Source: Yersinia hibernica (lineage in GTDB: Bacteria; Pseudomonadota; Gammaproteobacteria; Enterobacterales; Enterobacteriaceae). Taken from it: DNA of 64,000 nt. Positions 1-9,023 of the stretch are shown one piece after another. Below the pieces are notes generated by a model, which saw nothing but the letters and a program-made list of their open reading frames with translations, was not told where the DNA came from and did no database searches. The DNA lies in the NCBI RefSeq assembly GCF_004124235.1, contig NZ_CP032487.1:1550001-1614000 (forward strand), read 5' to 3'. The first letter of the stretch is position 1. Each line of letters begins with the position of its first letter. The translations under genes and the position numbers were made by a program.

Positions 1-1
1 G

Positions 2-994
2 TGGGCCAGTGTGCCTGCACAATTTGAACGCCCCGGCGATGGACTGATTGCGCGTGGTTGGGCAGGGGGTGCATCAGAGGATCCGCCCGAGGCCAAGTGG
101 GAAAACTGGTGGCATAATCGGGTGGATTTAGCCTTGCAGGAATTGCAAAACCTTGGGCAGCTAATTTGGTTTACTGATGCCCCCTACCAGGCAGGGGCGA
201 GAGTGAGTCACGGTGGCAATAGCTATATTGCATTGTCAGAAAACACCGGCGTAGAACCCACTGGCGCATTAGATATTGGTGTGTGGCGTAAAGAGGGGGA
301 CAGCACCTATTTGCAAACGGCTAATAACCTCGCTGAAATCGCCGCGGCAGGGCCGGAGGCAATAGCTGCCGCCATTGCTAACCTTGGCTTAACGGATACC
401 GCAGCCATTGCCACCAATGCATTACAGAAAAACCAAAATCTCAACGATGTAGCAGATAAAACCGCCGCACGAACCAATTTAGGGCTTAAAGGGGCGGCAG
501 TGCTGGATGTAGGGACTATCGCTAACACTGTAGCTGCGGGCAATGACTCACGTATTGTTAATGCAGTTCAATCCACAAATACCGCCATCACATTACCCGG
601 TAGTCTGACTACGGCAGGCACTGTAACAGGAGGTGGCATTTCATCTATTGGGGCGGTTTATGCAGGCAATACGGCGGCATGGTTAGCTGCGGATGGGAAT
701 GTCTACGGTTCAGTATGGGGCGGTTATTTAAGCACTTATATTGCCAATGTAATAGCGCAAGCCAGAGTTCCAGACACTTACGGTATTGGCTCCTATGCTT
801 TCGCGATCAATTCTACCAATGTCGGAAATGCCGTTAATCCGGGGGATGTGAAAGCGGGCAGTGAACTAAAGTGGAATAACGTTGCAAACTACAATAACGG
901 ACAAACACTATTAACCGGGACATGGCGTTGCCAAGGTTTTGCGGCGGTTAATGATGGTCTTACCCGAAACACATTATGGATGCGTATCTCATGA
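2..994 (+). CDS. Phage tail fibre protein, 5' partial
   Basis: C-terminal 331 residues of a prophage tail fibre that recognises the host surface. The reading frame is open to the left window edge, so the GTG at 11 is not the true start. The N-terminal part has a WENWWHNR stretch and a chitin-binding-like GARVSHGGNSYIAL segment (about residues 60-75). It is followed by alanine- and asparagine-rich fibre repeats (NLNDVADKTAARTNLGL) and a C-terminal tip ending TLWMRIS. Its stop overlaps the next start as ATGA, the usual layout of a fibre gene and its assembly chaperone. The family call is firm; host range cannot be read. Confidence 0.85.
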   Translation, partial: WASVPAQFERPGDGLIARGWAGGASEDPPEAKWENWWHNRVDLALQELQNLGQLIWFTDAPYQAGARVSHGGNSYIALSENTGVEPTGALDIGVWRKEGDSTYLQTANNLAEIAAAGPEAIAAAIANLGLTDTAAIATNALQKNQNLNDVADKTAARTNLGLKGAAVLDVGTIANTVAAGNDSRIVNAVQSTNTAITLPGSLTTAGTVTGGGISSIGAVYAGNTAAWLAADGNVYGSVWGGYLSTYIANVIAQARVPDTYGIGSYAFAINSTNVGNAVNPGDVKAGSELKWNNVANYNNGQTLLTGTWRCQGFAAVNDGLTRNTLWMRIS

Positions 995-1464
995 TTAATG
1001 ATATAGATAAAATTACTGCCACCGCGCCCCGCTCACGGAATATCGAGCACTATATTGATGTTACGATCACTGACAATATCGCCGGTGGAACCTTTAATTT
1101 CAGTGCCGCGCCAGTAGATTCTATGGCGTATTGTGTTGAGATCTACCAGCGAGCTTTAGCCGGGGATTATGGTGTTGTATCAGTCTGTCCCGATGATGGC
1201 AATTATTATGAATGGGATGGCTCCGGCTGGGTGCTGGCAAGAACCCATGCAGAACTAGAGCAAGAGGCAGATGAACACAAGAAAGCCAATTTATTAACGT
1301 TAGCCGCAGAGGCTATTGCACCGCTTCAGGACGCAGTTGATCTGGCAATGGCAACGGAGCGCGAAAAAGAATTGATTACCGCATGGAAGAAATATCGGGT
1401 TCTCTTAATGAGAATTGATATAGCGCAATCGCCTGATATTATCTGGCCGGTGGTACCAGAGTAA
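991..1464 (+). CDS. Tail fibre assembly protein
   Basis: Chaperone for folding and trimerisation of the fibre encoded just upstream (caudoviral tail fibre assembly / gpK-like family). The C-terminus is typical: an APLQDAVDLAMAT segment, then AWKKYRVLLMRID and DIIWPVVPE. An ATG at 976 is also in frame, but 991 overlaps the preceding stop as ATGA and gives an N-terminus MINDIDKIT, so it is preferred. The product has 157 residues, near the usual family length, and looks intact. A GC-rich hairpin follows at once, so this ends the phage transcript. Confidence 0.85.
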   Translation: MINDIDKITATAPRSRNIEHYIDVTITDNIAGGTFNFSAAPVDSMAYCVEIYQRALAGDYGVVSVCPDDGNYYEWDGSGWVLARTHAELEQEADEHKKANLLTLAAEAIAPLQDAVDLAMATEREKELITAWKKYRVLLMRIDIAQSPDIIWPVVPE

Positions 1465-1469
1465 CCAAT

Positions 1470-1489
1470 GCCGGGCGCTATCGCCCGGC
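1470..1489. terminator. Hairpin terminator after the tail fibre module
   Basis: An 8-bp perfect stem (GCCGGGCG / CGCCCGGC) with a 4-base loop lies between the convergent assembly gene and acyltransferase gene. It has no strong T run, so it may act bidirectionally or weakly. Confidence 0.6.
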
Positions 1490-1500
1490 TAATTGTATAT

Positions 1501-3465
1501 TTACTTTACATCTGAAAAGTATTTTTTATAGACACCAGTTTCAATAAATCGTTTGGCAGCCATCAATGAACTGTCAATTGAGATATGAGCACCGTCAAGA
1601 GAGTAGGGGATCTCTATTCCATTGTAATGGTATGAGTCACTTTCATCAAATATGTCATCTTTTTTGATGAATTTTATATACCCATCTTTTTCTAATTGCG
1701 AGAAGATAATATCCATCTTTTGGGTATCATCATCTTTTTTATTGGAATTACCTTTTAATCTAAACGGTAAATCATTGACTCCCGCAGCGATAAAATTAGC
1801 AAAAACATTGATGTCGTATTGTGTTGGGGATGCCATTACATACACTTTCACCCCTTTAGATTTGGCATATTTAATTACATCAACAATTTCATTTTGATAA
1901 CCTTTGCGATATAAATCAAACCAGATGCCAGAAAATATAACGAAATCATATTTTGAAATATTATCTTTTAGATATTCTCTATTTAACAGGCACTGTTTAT
2001 AGGCCACTCGTGTTTTAGTGCCATTGGTTGAATCCGTTAAACTCGGGAAACACCAGTTAGTGGTGACGGAATCTACTGATATACCGAGTTTCTTCGCGAC
2101 TTCATCGACGAAGGGTTCATAATGCCCGGCAAAAGAGTCACCAAAAAGCAGACCTTTTGGCTTCAATGACTTAATCCCCAGTTTGCACACTGATTTTTCC
2201 ATTGAGATGATGGGGTCGGACTCACCGTCAACATTATAAAAACAATAACCATTATCTCGGTTTGGCATTACATGAAATGATTGTATTTTTGCATAAAGTT
2301 CAACGGTTTCTTTATCTGCCATAATGCCGCGATCGAGCGTACTGTGCCTAACTGTCAGTGCCAGCACACCAACGACCAGTGTACACAGTGATATATAGAC
2401 CAGGTTAGAGGTAGTGGATAATTTGGCGAAAACTTTCCGTGATGGATTTTCCACCAACTTAAGAGATAATTCACCTAATATCACGGTAGCAACTAAAGCC
2501 AGCAGCACCCATTTATAGTTACTGAGTAAACTTAAATAAGTTAATGCGACGACAATAGGCCAATGCCATAAATAGATAGAATAGGAACTGGCCCCCAACT
2601 TTTGAGCGATAATGTTAGCGGTGAAAATTGATTTTTGCCGCGCAGAAATCAGTACCAGCACCGCGCCGGCTACCGGTAATAGCGCATTTGAGCCGGGCCA
2701 AACAATTGATGAGTTAAATAGCACAATTGACGCAGAGATAAATACTATGCCGATAACTTCTGTACATCTCGCCAGAGTCTCCGGCATGGCCTTTCTACGC
2801 GTTACCCACCAAGCCATCCCCCCAGCCAGCATTTCCCACATTCTGGTTGGCAGAAGGTAAAACGCCGCTGACGGCCAGCGTTGTGAAGCATAGATAGAAA
2901 GGCACAGTGATAGGAATCCTAGTGCGAATAAGGCAAATTTAACGGCCTTGTAATTGATGAACTTCCACAGCACAAAAATGATAATAGGCAGAATAATATA
3001 AAACTGCCACTCCACAGAAAGTGACCAGGTATGTAACAACCACTTTTCATGTGAGGACGCATCGAAATAACCCGATTCACGCCAAAATTTAATATTCGAT
3101 ATAAAAAAGAGTGTATTTACCACATGGGTTGCTAGCAATTTATAATTCTGTTCAGGCAGCCAGAACCAACCAAAAATTAATAGCGCAAAACATAGCACCA
3201 AAAGCATGGGAATAATTCTTCGCGCTCTGGCCAGATAAAACTGTAAGAATGAAAAATTGCCAGACTCCATGCCAGAAACGATGATCCGGGTCATTAAAAA
3301 GCCGGAGATGACAAAGAAAACATCCACACCGACAAACCCACCCGAGAACCCTGGTACACCAAAATGGTACAGAACAACGGCAATAACCGCCCATGCTCTA
3401 AGACCATTGATATCATTACGAAATTTATTAGATGCTGTTTTTTGTGTTGGAGTTGTTGCTAACAT
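1501..3465 (-). CDS. OafA-type acyltransferase with SGNH domain
   Basis: 654-residue membrane O-acyltransferase. The N-terminal half is an acyltransferase-3 domain: RNDINGLRAWAVIAVVLYHF with the catalytic-type His at residue 34, then GFVGVDVFFVISGFLMT and about ten hydrophobic segments. The C-terminal third is a periplasmic SGNH-hydrolase-like domain with GDSFAGH and, near the end, DGAHIS (the D-x-x-H pair). Such fusions O-acetylate O-antigen or peptidoglycan precursors. The gene is convergent with the tail fibre assembly gene, the position where temperate phages carry lysogenic conversion genes. Acting on LPS is therefore a reasonable inference, but the acceptor sugar is unknown. Confidence 0.85.
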   Translation of the reverse strand: MLATTPTQKTASNKFRNDINGLRAWAVIAVVLYHFGVPGFSGGFVGVDVFFVISGFLMTRIIVSGMESGNFSFLQFYLARARRIIPMLLVLCFALLIFGWFWLPEQNYKLLATHVVNTLFFISNIKFWRESGYFDASSHEKWLLHTWSLSVEWQFYIILPIIIFVLWKFINYKAVKFALFALGFLSLCLSIYASQRWPSAAFYLLPTRMWEMLAGGMAWWVTRRKAMPETLARCTEVIGIVFISASIVLFNSSIVWPGSNALLPVAGAVLVLISARQKSIFTANIIAQKLGASSYSIYLWHWPIVVALTYLSLLSNYKWVLLALVATVILGELSLKLVENPSRKVFAKLSTTSNLVYISLCTLVVGVLALTVRHSTLDRGIMADKETVELYAKIQSFHVMPNRDNGYCFYNVDGESDPIISMEKSVCKLGIKSLKPKGLLFGDSFAGHYEPFVDEVAKKLGISVDSVTTNWCFPSLTDSTNGTKTRVAYKQCLLNREYLKDNISKYDFVIFSGIWFDLYRKGYQNEIVDVIKYAKSKGVKVYVMASPTQYDINVFANFIAAGVNDLPFRLKGNSNKKDDDTQKMDIIFSQLEKDGYIKFIKKDDIFDESDSYHYNGIEIPYSLDGAHISIDSSLMAAKRFIETGVYKKYFSDVK

Positions 3466-4141
3466 TAAGATGACTGCCTGCTGTTAAATTTTTCAAAAAA
3501 CATCCATGTTTGAATGACGCTATTCTAACAGTTGTGTCGATTGATCAATAGACTGTCATGGTTATGTAATTTTTCAGTGAGGAGGAAGAAAAGAGTTAAG
3601 CTAGCCATTTAGCTTGCAGCAGCGAAGCGCTATCAAGAAGCTCTGAGTTTAATCGCTCGGTCTATTCATCTATTCATTGCATTTTTGGTCGGTGACTTAA
3701 AAATGAGACCAATCATCTGTAGCAACTCATACTTAATCAGAAACCTTTGCTAGGTCTGACAGTCGGCTTAGTGCCAAGAGCGGATGTTGGTTGTATCGTG
3801 CAATGCTGATTTATTAGGAGCCGGTAAAGCCAACTTGAACTACCAAACCGAATTACCAAAAGTGATCGAGGTGATGGCTGTTGCACATTCTCAGTACCGC
3901 TTAACCGGATCAGGTTTAGACTGACTCAACTATGATGCATAGTATTTACGTCAAAGCGGGCTTGCTGTAAATTCTATAGCTTACAGGGTGATAAGCCGTA
4001 CGGAACTAAATTCTATTAACATGCTGGCGATTGACGGGGAATAAAACAGGCTATTACTAGTTTTAAAGATCACAATATAAAATAATACTAATTAAAAGAA
4101 AGCGAACATTGACAGTTGAATAACTCACATAAAGGGTTAAT
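3466..4141. other. Gene-free 676-bp spacer with degenerate repeat
   Basis: No credible ORF. The segment near 3765-3830 (containing AGCGGATGTTG and ATCGTG) resembles one near 5505-5560, suggesting decayed shared repeats flanking the accessory genes. The last 60 bases are AT-rich and probably hold the promoter of the gene at 4142. Confidence 0.4.
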
Positions 4142-5158
4142 ATGAGCTTTAAAAACAAGACTAAAAATCAGCATTTTATCTCTCGCATTGAGCAACGATT
4201 GAATGCAATCAATTTAAATTCCGAAAAAGATAGTATGAAAATTTACTCGTTTTTATTACTGGAGCGAAATGAATACAAGGTTGAGTTGGAATCCAAAAGC
4301 GCTAATAAAATATCAAGTAATCTTGCCTATATTGACCTCTATAGTTTTGACTTTCTAGATAATGGAATTAGGCATAACTTCGAAAAGGCTTTTGGGAAGT
4401 ATGAGGAAAAAATTCATGCGTCTACACTGACTTTCATTAATAAAATTGAAAGCAATAGCAATGATATTTTAGACGAGCTAAACGATGTCTTAGCCATGAA
4501 ATTCCTTAACTTCATAAGGAATCCTTTTAACATAAAAAAAGTTTTGAACACGTTTGGTGCTTTGGCTGACTACTATCCATTAAACAGTAAACTACGCGCC
4601 GAATACGATAAAATAGAGAAAAGAGATGATAAAGGCGTGGACAGGATCTGCCATCTTTTTGACGTTGAAAAACACCAGTATTTCAAATGGATGAGGGTTA
4701 TGTTTCTAATTTTGATGGATTCAGGAAATAAAGGAAGAAATATGTTAGATGACATCATTTACCAGTTTGTCACTGATAAAAAACAGGCAACGGCTGTTTG
4801 GGTTTATAAATTTACTGATGAAAACGCAGATAAAAAAGTATGCCTATCCGATAGATCGTTCGTAGACCTCGCTGGCCCAGAAAATGGTAGCTTGGTTATG
4901 GCTTTTAATCTCACGGCCAATTGCTTCATAAAACTTGCTATGATCGATGTGAGAACTTTTTTGGAAAAAAATCCAGAGCGACCAGATACGGTTGAAAACT
5001 TAATGGCAATTTTAGAGAACATACCTAAAAACATTGAAATAAGATTACTTTTAAATGATGAATATGCTCTTGAGGCACTAGCCCATTACAATAGAACAGC
5101 AATTCTTCAATGTCACAAAAGGGTTTATTGTTCATCTTCTAATATCTATGGGTTATAA
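4142..5158 (+). CDS. Hypothetical protein with N-terminal NQHF motif
   Basis: 338-residue soluble, charged protein; I do not recognise it securely. The N-terminus KTKNQHFISRIEQRLNAIN recalls the QHF opening of DUF4238-type proteins, which are often accessory or defence-island genes, but this is a weak resemblance. There is no signal peptide or membrane segment. The gene is distinctly AT-rich compared with the core genes at the right of the window. It lies alone between two gene-free stretches, upstream of another orphan gene on the other strand. The start at 4142 follows AAAGGG at a reasonable distance. Confidence 0.6.
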   Translation: MSFKNKTKNQHFISRIEQRLNAINLNSEKDSMKIYSFLLLERNEYKVELESKSANKISSNLAYIDLYSFDFLDNGIRHNFEKAFGKYEEKIHASTLTFINKIESNSNDILDELNDVLAMKFLNFIRNPFNIKKVLNTFGALADYYPLNSKLRAEYDKIEKRDDKGVDRICHLFDVEKHQYFKWMRVMFLILMDSGNKGRNMLDDIIYQFVTDKKQATAVWVYKFTDENADKKVCLSDRSFVDLAGPENGSLVMAFNLTANCFIKLAMIDVRTFLEKNPERPDTVENLMAILENIPKNIEIRLLLNDEYALEALAHYNRTAILQCHKRVYCSSSNIYGL

Positions 5159-5659
5159 ACTGATTTATTTCAAGGTGGGCTGAGGGATTCCAAACCGTTA
5201 AATTTATTATTATGCACTGTTCAGACGCTTATATAAAGGCTGTTGAGCATCCACTGTTTGTGGAAATATAACATGATCTTTAAATAGTTATTGTCCACAA
5301 AATACAATAATTTGTAGTTGTCACTGATTTATATTATCAATATTTAGAGCGTGCAAGTTTAAGTAACTCGGGCCAAACCTGACAACCAAGTGGAAAGTTC
5401 AGTACCACCTATTCAAAATTTGAACGAAACTTCCGCTCCTCGCTCACTACGGACTGTTAACTCGTCCGCTGCATGCCAGGAGCGGACATTTTACACATTC
5501 TGATCTGCTTCGTACCAAAAGCAGATGTTGTGAATATCGTGTTATCTTACTCTCTGGGAATTAGTAAAACTCTCGTTTGACGTAAACGCATTCAGCCGCT
5601 TACTCTAAGAAAAAGGGGGCGGCTGAAATAAGTACGTTACCTTACTGTTATGCTTTTCT
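5159..5659. other. Gene-free 501-bp spacer with degenerate repeat
   Basis: No credible ORF. ACTTCCGCTCCTCGCTCA at about 5426 recurs near 7376, and the segment around 5505-5560 resembles one near 3765. This suggests a diverged repeat family placed around the two hypothetical genes. Confidence 0.4.
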
Positions 5660-7066
5660 CTATGAATTAACCAGTCGTTGATAAGCAGAAACTCTTCCAA
5701 TATTAGGGAGTTGAGGCAGCGTTGCAGATGCGATATAACCCAGGGCTTGAATTACAACTTGGTTAGTAGAAGCAAATGTTGCAGCCAAATTTTTATAACT
5801 CTCAGCACATCTAGCTATAGAAACTCTGGATACAAACTCACTATCCAAGACAAGTCTTACAAACTCTTTTAATTCGTTGTCACCAAACTTAGCAATCATC
5901 TGATCGTAATAATATACAGCTCCATTTGAAACGCCGTATCCATTACCCAACTTACACATTATTATGGTTTTGACATAATCCTTTCTTACTGCATCAGGAA
6001 TAATTCCGGTACTGGATATATAAGCAGCTAAAGCTGAAGCATGAGGCGGTTCACTATGGAAATTATTCCATCCACTGTGAGCTTGATATAGATTATCTAT
6101 CTTTATCGACATTTCAACTGATAGTGTATCTGCAGGTAAATATGGCAAGCCACTAACAATAGTCAAAAATTCGTTTGCAGCATCACGCCGAGAGTTCTCG
6201 CCATTGGTAGCAAAGGACTGGTATTTTATGCCGCAGTTATATTTCGCACTATCAGATGCTAAGGTCCAACAATCATTTGCAATAGCTTTAATATTGTTTT
6301 TAATTTGCACTGATGCGGAATCATTTGTATACATTCCAAATATAGTTCGCAAGAGAGAATTTAGAGCATCTAAAGGTAGAGTTTGTAAGCCTGTTTTGAT
6401 ATGGGCTATGGCAGTCGAATCTAAAGACTCTTGTTTGATACTTAGCAGAAAGCGATTTACATTTAAGGCCGCTGGTTCTGGTTGCTTTGATATAACTTCT
6501 TTAATACATGTTTCCAACCAAGAAACCAATTGAAAACCAGTTAGCTGATTCTGGTTAGGATGTGCTGCGCTTGCCCAATTTCGCATATCCCTAATGTAGT
6601 CTAGGTGTTTAAAACCTAAATCTGAAAGCAGACCTGTTAGGTGACATCCCCTAATTAACTCCCACTCCTCAACCTTTACAAGGTCATCAATGGATTTTAA
6701 TTTATCGCGTCTTTTAGGATCGGTTATTATGCTATCATAAAAATAATCAATATCATTTAATGAAACCTTCCACCTCAAATTGGTTACAGTCTCATTCCAG
6801 AGGAAATTCAAAGCAGCATCAAAAAGACCTGCGCCGCATGCCGCGACAAATTTCGATAAATATAATGAGTCAGACCGGGTTTGTACGGTCATGTTACTGA
6901 TGACATCGGGAAGATTTGAAATAACTCTATGACGTTCTGAATTATCTACGAGAACATTATTTGTAGGCAAATCTAAACTTGATAGGTAGGTAGCAAGTGA
7001 CGTGTTAAATTGGTCAACAACAGTTGTTACACTTTGTGTGTCAACAACTAATAAGTTATTTGCCAT
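5660..7066 (-). CDS. Hypothetical protein with HEPN-like R-X6-H motif
   Basis: 468-residue protein of unrecognised family. The ATG at 7066 is chosen over 7072 because AAGGA lies six bases ahead of it. No signal peptide or membrane segment is evident. At about residues 162-169 the string RNWASAAH followed by PNQ matches the R-X4-6-H active-site pattern of HEPN ribonucleases (Arg followed by a polar residue), preceded by a helical HLDYIRDM segment. HEPN proteins are common in toxin-antitoxin and abortive-infection systems. The motif is seen; the nuclease function is inference. The gene is isolated and AT-rich. Confidence 0.6.
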   Translation of the reverse strand: MANNLLVVDTQSVTTVVDQFNTSLATYLSSLDLPTNNVLVDNSERHRVISNLPDVISNMTVQTRSDSLYLSKFVAACGAGLFDAALNFLWNETVTNLRWKVSLNDIDYFYDSIITDPKRRDKLKSIDDLVKVEEWELIRGCHLTGLLSDLGFKHLDYIRDMRNWASAAHPNQNQLTGFQLVSWLETCIKEVISKQPEPAALNVNRFLLSIKQESLDSTAIAHIKTGLQTLPLDALNSLLRTIFGMYTNDSASVQIKNNIKAIANDCWTLASDSAKYNCGIKYQSFATNGENSRRDAANEFLTIVSGLPYLPADTLSVEMSIKIDNLYQAHSGWNNFHSEPPHASALAAYISSTGIIPDAVRKDYVKTIIMCKLGNGYGVSNGAVYYYDQMIAKFGDNELKEFVRLVLDSEFVSRVSIARCAESYKNLAATFASTNQVVIQALGYIASATLPQLPNIGRVSAYQRLVNS

Positions 7067-7456
7067 GTTCATTCCTTTTCATCGATTTCATACCTCAGTC
7101 GAAAGTTCTGACAGAACCGATAACGACTTCATAAATTATTTAGGTAAGTCATTTGGGAAAACTTTATAGGTCTCATTTTTTGTCACGGGCTTTTAATGTT
7201 AGAAACAATTTAAACTAGCTGAACCAACTGATGCAACTAAAAAACCAAGATCAGACTGGCATTTTACCCACCAAAGTAGATTACAGGCCTGAGTGTAAGA
7301 TACTTTTGTTGGCTTGCTTCCCATTACCAATGTCACTATATAGCTTGTAGTGTGACCATTATCACACGATAAACTACTTCCGCTCCTCGCTCATAGCTGC
7401 CAGTCAGACTTAATCGTACCTTGCTACAAAACACAAGCCGAACGCATTAAACGTAT

Positions 7457-7626
7457 CGAAATTTTTACGAATGGTTCCGAATTAGCAGTTAACTATATGA
7501 ATTTAAAGACTAGGTAAGTAAGGTAATGGAAGGTGTTTTTTACGATGATATTGATTTAATTGCTTGATTTTAAAAATAAAAATTCTTTTAAATCTAAAAG
7601 AGGAATCGTATTCGGTCTTTTTTTAT
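7457..7626 (+). repeat. 170-bp dispersed repeat, copy 1
   Basis: Diverged direct copy of 17159-17328. Conserved blocks are CGAAATTTTTACGAAT, GTTCC, TAACTATATGAATTTAAAG, AGGTGTTTT and a distal AGGAATCGTATTCGG followed by seven T. The last block (GAAT-CGT-ATTC plus T run) has the shape of a terminator. The family is unknown to me. Confidence 0.6.
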
Positions 7627-7658
7627 CTGATTGATTTATATGGTTTTATTTTTAAGAT

Positions 7659-7699
7659 CCCGAAATCCCCCGAAATCCCCCGAAATCTCCCCGAAATCC
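7659..7699. repeat. Tandem repeat, about four units of 10-11 bp
   Basis: Four consecutive CGAAATC-C-rich units (CGAAATCCCC, CGAAATCCCC, CGAAATCTCC, CGAAATCC) with one inserted C before the last. Function unknown; short iterated units can be protein-binding sites. Confidence 0.7.
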
Positions 7700-7739
7700 T
7701 ATACTCGGCCTAAATTTCTACCCACTCATTTTTGCGTGA

Positions 7740-8033
7740 ATCCAGGTAATCAAAGTAGTCACCTCCGAGACCTGGTGGCCTGAAAAGGCGGATCACCTTG
7801 TTTTCATTCGTGGTCGTATCGGTTTCGATCTCCCACACTGGTTTGTTCCGGCAGATGATAAGCAAGTACCGAGCGGGGCATTCTTCGCGGGTGCGATAGC
7901 GGTATTTGATAAGTCGTGGCGCGGGCCAGCAACAAGTTATGTCTCGTTAGATCAGCTTATGACCACTGGCACGGCATTCTTAGCGCAGATCCGCAGAGAG
8001 ACCGTGTGTTTGGCCTTAATGGGGGCCGCATGA
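7740..8033 (+). pseudogene. Phage DNA adenine methyltransferase, 3' remnant
   Basis: The reading frame that ends with the TGA overlapping the DUF1367 start encodes about 97 residues without a start. It includes a TWWPEKADHLVFIRGRIGF segment, HWFVPADDK and a C-terminal RGP-containing tail. This matches my memory of the C-terminal part of phage-type N6-adenine methyltransferases, which often precede DUF1367 genes in lambdoid phages. The catalytic N-terminal half is missing, because an in-frame stop lies at 7737-7739. It is therefore presumed nonfunctional. Confidence 0.55.
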
Positions 8034-8677
8034 TAACAGCACCGCGAACTAAGTCCCCGAGAAAGAAAAAAACGGAGGTGCTGGGCGTGCTGTTACCTGG
8101 TGGCGGCATCAAGTACGCCACTGATCATGATCGTGAAACGATGAAGGGGGTGCCTGTTGGCACGCCAATTTCAATGAGTCCAATTGGTGACTGCCGCAAT
8201 CTGAAGCATCACCGTAAATTCTGGAAACTGCTTGAGTTGGGTTTCTCTTATTGGGTGCCAGACTGGACTTTTGTCAGTGCGCCGGAGGAATGGATAGCAC
8301 ACGAGGTGGCTAAAGCCGTGGGGAGTGCCGCTGGAGATCCGGGACTCTATGAGAATGTTACCAAGTCTATTGCTCAAGCAGTATTAGACAGGGTAATTAG
8401 GCAGCGCCAGAAGAGGTTTGATGGGGAGGCGGTAAAGACTGATGCAGCCTACTTCAACCACGTCATGATTAAGGCAGGATTCTATGACCTTATGGCTAAC
8501 CCTGAAGGCGGGACATTGAAACAGCGTTGGAGTATCGCGTTTGTGAATATGGATCAGGGTGCTTTTGACCGTATTTATAAAGGCGTGGCTGGTGTTATCT
8601 GGAATGAGACATTAGCCCAGCACTTTGATAACGAGTATGAAATGGAGCAGGCAGTTAACCAACTGCTGGAGTATTGA
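8030..8677 (+). CDS. Phage protein, DUF1367 family
   Basis: 215-residue protein from the nin-like region of lambdoid phages; its function is not established. The start at 8030 is chosen because it overlaps the upstream stop as ATGA and gives MITAPRTK. An in-frame GTG at 7916 would run through the methyltransferase remnant. Family signatures visible are HHRKFWKLLELGFSYW (about residues 57-72) and WSIAFVNMDQGAFDRIYKGV near the C-terminus. It is followed after one base by the YbcO-like gene, the standard lambdoid order. Confidence 0.75.
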   Translation: MITAPRTKSPRKKKTEVLGVLLPGGGIKYATDHDRETMKGVPVGTPISMSPIGDCRNLKHHRKFWKLLELGFSYWVPDWTFVSAPEEWIAHEVAKAVGSAAGDPGLYENVTKSIAQAVLDRVIRQRQKRFDGEAVKTDAAYFNHVMIKAGFYDLMANPEGGTLKQRWSIAFVNMDQGAFDRIYKGVAGVIWNETLAQHFDNEYEMEQAVNQLLEY

Positions 8678-8678
8678 T

Positions 8679-8930
8679 ATGAAATCTCCGGCATTTAGAA
8701 GTAAAGCCCTGCGCGATTCTGCACGGGGCCAATGCTGCACGCTACAGATCCCCAGCATCTGTAACGGTAACCCAGAAACAACGGTACTGTGCCATTTACC
8801 CAGTTCAACCCACGGCATGGGGTATAAGTCAGATGACTACTGGGCCGGAGAGAAGGAGCAAACTCTGTTGTTAGCATTGTACAAAACAATCGAATTGTGG
8901 ATAAAATCGGGAAAGGCATTTAACGGATAA
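8679..8930 (+). CDS. YbcO-like phage nuclease, internally deleted
   Basis: 83-residue relative of the putative HNH-type nuclease YbcO (DUF1364). The N-terminus (RSKALRDSARGQCCTLQIPSICNGNPETT) is well conserved. After DYWA the sequence jumps directly to GEKEQTLLLALYKTIELW, so the expected middle block with the CxxCH metal-binding cluster and the DGR motif is absent. The reading frame is kept, so this looks like an in-frame deletion that would remove the metal site. The gene is probably inactive. An IS1-family element follows 66 bases downstream. Confidence 0.6.
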   Translation: MKSPAFRSKALRDSARGQCCTLQIPSICNGNPETTVLCHLPSSTHGMGYKSDDYWAGEKEQTLLLALYKTIELWIKSGKAFNG

Positions 8931-9023
8931 GGGACTATTGATGCGTCATAATATATTGTTTTTTAAATATTTCTATTCCACGACATTCGGTTTTTTGGTC
9001 ACGTATTCAATGTGTAGATAGGG

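Larger units (their letters stand above)
7067..7739. other. Gene-free spacer with two repeat types
   Basis: No credible ORF. It holds the first copy of a 170-bp dispersed repeat (7457-7626), a short tandem repeat (7659-7699) and ACTTCCGCTCCTCGCTCA shared with about 5426. Confidence 0.45.

Noticed and set aside
7659..7699. CRISPR array
   Set aside because: The units are contiguous with no unique spacers, and no cas genes are present.
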